From Negativicutes bacterium (GTDB lineage Bacteria; Bacillota; Negativicutes; Anaeromusales; Anaeromusaceae): a DNA stretch of 64,000 nt. This document shows, piece after piece, positions 61,989-64,000 of the stretch. Under the pieces are notes generated by a model, which did not search any database, had not been told where the DNA came from, and saw nothing but the letters and a program-made list of their open reading frames with translations. Numbering within the stretch: position 1 is the stretch's first letter; the number at the start of each line of letters is the position of its first letter. A program made the translations under genes and the position numbers. The DNA lies in contig SAAJ01000005.1 in NCBI GenBank assembly GCA_009929485.1, forward strand, positions 36,622-100,621. The letters are read 5' to 3'.

Positions 61989-62975
61989 ATTATTAAAAGA
62001 ATTTTGACGGTCGCATGTGTTGTAGCAATATTATGGACTGGCGGATGCAGCGTGCCGAACGGTGCAAAAGAAAACATCGTAAGCACTGGCATGTACGAAG
62101 TTCAAGATGATCAAGGAACGGTTGTGAAAATGCGCGCAAAACCGCAGCGGGTGTTAACGACTCATTTTCACTTAGATACAATGGTTCTGGGGATTGTGCC
62201 GCCTCAGCGAATGGCTGCCATTTCTCAGACCGCCTTTGATCCGAATGTTTCGTATATGGTGCAGGAAGCGGAGCCTATCCAGCAGCGTATGCAAGAAATT
62301 TCCTTAGAAAAAGTTGTGTCGTTGCAGCCGGATTTGATTATAGCGCGCGAAACTACAGGTGCAGAAAAAGTACAAAGTTTCCGAGAGATGGGTATTCCTG
62401 TATTTGTTGTAAAAGCAGCCAACTCAGTGAACGAGATAAAAGACAATATTCATTCTTTGGCTCGAGTTCTTGGGGAACCGGTAAATGGTGCAAAAGTTAT
62501 TGAAGAAATGGATGGACAGTTAGAACGTGTGGATCACGTTGTGAAGTCTTATAAAGTACCGCCTAAAAGCTGTGTGCTTGTATCAAAGATGAATCATACT
62601 TACGGGGGTAAAGGTTGCATGTTCGATGATATGTGTCATTACGCGGGAGTGAAAAATGCAGTGGCGGAAATTGGAATCAATAATGGGCAGATTATTGGAA
62701 AAGAAGTAATGGTGAAAGCGAATCCTGATTTTTTTCTTTTATCGCAATCATGGGAGCTAAAGCATGGGAATTCTAGCTCTTACAAAGATGAGTTTTTAGA
62801 TGATCCAGCGTTTCGATCCCTAAAAGCAATACAAACTAAACAGGCTGTTTATTTTTTGGATAAATATCTCTATGCGTCACATCAGAATTGCGTGTGGGCC
62901 ATCATGAAAATCGCTAATGCTGCTTATGGTGATCTGTTTGACCTAAAAGAAGAAAGTTTTATAAAAGGATATTAG
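61989..62975 (+). CDS. btuF: BtuF-like corrinoid-binding lipoprotein 3, probable ATT start
   Basis: No ATG, GTG or TTG lies at a usable distance from the ribosome site AAAGGAG (61974-61980). ATT 61989 is 8 bp away and gives a normal lipoprotein signal (I-I-K-R-I-L-T-V...TGGC); the in-frame TTG at 62004 is 23 bp away and would remove the positive N-terminus. The 328-residue product has the class III binding fold and the YGGKGCMFDDMCHYA block shared with the other two BtuF-like proteins. No permease is adjacent, so it probably shares BtuCD at 48865. Confidence 0.8.
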   Translation: MIKRILTVACVVAILWTGGCSVPNGAKENIVSTGMYEVQDDQGTVVKMRAKPQRVLTTHFHLDTMVLGIVPPQRMAAISQTAFDPNVSYMVQEAEPIQQRMQEISLEKVVSLQPDLIIARETTGAEKVQSFREMGIPVFVVKAANSVNEIKDNIHSLARVLGEPVNGAKVIEEMDGQLERVDHVVKSYKVPPKSCVLVSKMNHTYGGKGCMFDDMCHYAGVKNAVAEIGINNGQIIGKEVMVKANPDFFLLSQSWELKHGNSSSYKDEFLDDPAFRSLKAIQTKQAVYFLDKYLYASHQNCVWAIMKIANAAYGDLFDLKEESFIKGY

Positions 62976-62983
62976 ATGTACTG

Positions 62984-63014
62984 TTGACTCTATCCTGGGA
63001 ATATACCTTATTCT
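62984..63014 (+). promoter_or_regulatory. MerR-type promoter, copy 3 (small repeat protein)
   Basis: TTGACT (62984-62989), 19-bp spacer, TATTCT (63009-63014). The dyad ACT-C-TAT...ATA-T-A resembles copies 1 and 2, with a degenerate right half. Confidence 0.65.
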
Positions 63015-63063
63015 CAAGGTAGGCAAAGAGTTAAGGCCAAAATAAATTGACGAGGTGATCTAC

Positions 63064-63378
63064 ATGGCACATCCTAAGTACGAACTTCCCAAAACTCCCC
63101 ATGCCGAGTATCGGTACAAAATGGCGATGAAGCACGTTGAGGCGGCCAAAGCAGCTGGCAAGTCTTCAGAAGAAATCCATGAAATGTTCAAGAAAATCAT
63201 GAGCTATGATGTAAACGATTTGCCGGCCAGCAGCGATGGCGCTCATAAAAAATACCATGCCGCTGTGGCGCATGCTAAAAAAGCGCTAGAAAACGGCAAG
63301 TCTTCGGAAGAGGCGCATGAGATTTTCCGCCAGGTGCTGGAATCTAAAGGCGAAGGTCATTGTCACAAGGAAAAGTAA
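63064..63378 (+). CDS. Small protein with two internal repeats
   Basis: ATG 63064 follows GAGGTG by about 7 bp. The 104-residue product contains two copies of a helical unit, around KHVEAAKAAGKSSEEIHEMF (residues 24-43) and AHAKKALENGKSSEEAHEIF (about 70-89), sharing A-K-x-A-x-x-x-GKSSEE-x-HE-x-F. It is rich in His and Lys and ends GHCHKEK, a possible metal site. No signal peptide is present. I do not recognise the family. A MerR-type promoter drives it, linking it to the corrinoid locus; a role in binding metal or a tetrapyrrole is only a guess. Confidence 0.65.
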   Translation: MAHPKYELPKTPHAEYRYKMAMKHVEAAKAAGKSSEEIHEMFKKIMSYDVNDLPASSDGAHKKYHAAVAHAKKALENGKSSEEAHEIFRQVLESKGEGHCHKEK

Positions 63379-63419
63379 AATAGTTAAGCGGCCTCTTTGA
63401 GGCCGCTTAACTATTTTTA
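63377..63419. terminator. Bidirectional terminator between the repeat protein and a merR gene
   Basis: Perfect 19-bp stem (AAAATAGTTAAGCGGCCTC against its complement) with loop TTT and T-runs on both strands. Confidence 0.9.
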
Positions 63420-64000
63420 TAGGTAACAGGAATTTCAATTTGCGTAATGTATTCGGCAGGGTCTGAAGTAGCCCAATAATTTCGAAGTTGGTTGATATAG
63501 GCATCGCCCTTAACCTTTAAGTCATTTCGATGAATAAAAGCGAGCATTTTTTGCAGCGCCTTTGCGTATTGGCTATGATAGCCGTCAGCAGTGATGAGTT
63601 TGACATAGAGCCCTTGGGGCTTGACTTGTACCTGCACATATTCATCAGGGTGTGAGACGCGGGTGAAGATGCAAGAAATAGGGGGATGAGGGTGGGATAA
63701 ATCTTGTTGTAAAACGATATAGCCCATAGGATATTCATTGAGAATTTCGCTAGCCGCAAAAGGAAGATTGTGCGCGGCGATGCGTTTGATTTGCTCTTTT
63801 GTCGAATAAGGTTCTGCTGGAAGCGTATCGGCTACAAAATATTCTTCTGCGCAAGGCTCCAGAGTCATGCAATTATTGTGGAGCGCCTTGACTTGCTTTA
63901 ACTGCTCTATTTTTATAAGCAGATTGCTCTTGTTGCGCTGCAAAAGTTCGAGTTGGATATCGTATTCCAGGGCTTTATAGGATAAAAGATTTTCAAGGGA
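63407..64000 (-). CDS. Second MerR-type regulator, 5' end beyond window
   Basis: The frame is open from the window end to the stop at 63407 (198 codons), so the N-terminal DNA-binding domain lies outside. What remains is a coiled-coil segment (QLELLQRNKSNLLIKIEQLK) and a GyrI/BmrR-like effector domain. It resembles the C-terminal part of the MerR protein at 53663: the ends QLRNYWATSDPAEYITQIEIPV and PLRNHWLTENTKEYINQISF align. It converges with the small repeat gene. It may control promoter copy 3 or the whole set of 19-bp-spacer promoters. Confidence 0.75.
   Translation of the reverse strand, partial: SLENLLSYKALEYDIQLELLQRNKSNLLIKIEQLKQVKALHNNCMTLEPCAEEYFVADTLPAEPYSTKEQIKRIAAHNLPFAASEILNEYPMGYIVLQQDLSHPHPPISCIFTRVSHPDEYVQVQVKPQGLYVKLITADGYHSQYAKALQKMLAFIHRNDLKVKGDAYINQLRNYWATSDPAEYITQIEIPVTYKNS

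Noticed and set aside
62004..62975. TTG 62004 as the start of BtuF-like protein 3
   Set aside because: It is 23 bp from the ribosome site and would remove the positively charged start of the lipoprotein signal.

Overview
The window looks like a chromosomal piece of an anaerobic, Gram-negative Firmicute (Negativicutes, Sporomusa/Anaeromusa-like). This is inferred from TonB-dependent outer-membrane receptors with signal peptides sitting beside Firmicutes-style MerR, ArsR and TetR regulators, riboswitches with intrinsic terminators, B12-dependent methylmalonyl-CoA mutase and oxygen-sensitive nitrogenase-like proteins. No rRNA, tRNA, IS element, phage gene or CRISPR array was recognised.

Region 1 (1-14.1 kb) is mixed accessory content. 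It holds a vWA/zinc-peptidase-like protein cut by the window edge with its MoxR ATPase and a DUF4116-repeat protein, an ArsR regulator, two convergent paralogous serine hydrolases, a large Cache-PAS-GAF-GGDEF-EAL protein behind a leader terminator, a Fur-boxed small protein, a radical SAM protein and a CGGC-domain protein.

Region 2 (14.3-28.3 kb) holds a YbhGFSR-like efflux operon with its TetR regulator, a 2-hydroxyacid dehydrogenase plus glycerol dehydrogenase pair, a five-gene dipeptide/nickel-type ABC importer and an HD-domain protein. The dehydrogenase and importer operons are preceded by two copies of the same twin-hairpin leader RNA with a terminator.

Region 3 (28.3-35.2 kb) is a cobalamin-riboswitch-headed mutA-mutB-meaB operon followed by a BtuF-like lipoprotein.

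Region 4 (35.2-53.6 kb) is the most striking part. A CbiK-like chelatase homologue with altered catalytic residues has its own promoter, leader and terminator. Next comes a second cobalamin riboswitch and a collinear run of 14 genes: NifH-like, NifD-like and NifK-like proteins, TonB receptor, carbon-nitrogen hydrolase, CbiZ, CobN-like chelatase, BtuF, BtuC, BtuD with an extra domain, an ABC-2 exporter pair, a 2[4Fe-4S] ferredoxin and a TPR protein. I propose that this is a corrinoid (or related tetrapyrrole) capture and processing system: import, nucleotide-loop removal by CbiZ, amide hydrolysis, low-potential reduction by a nitrogenase-like enzyme fed by the ferredoxin, and metal exchange or removal by CobN. 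The chemistry is inference.

Region 5 (53.6-64 kb) is a partial second version: a MerR regulator, CbiZ-2, CobN-2, a third cobalamin riboswitch, TonB receptor 2, a BtuF-like lipoprotein that appears to start with ATT, a small duplicated-repeat protein, and a second MerR-type regulator truncated by the window end. Three promoters here share a MerR-type architecture (TTGACT, 19-bp spacer, TAT-type -10, common dyad), so transcriptional activation and the riboswitch appear layered on the same genes.
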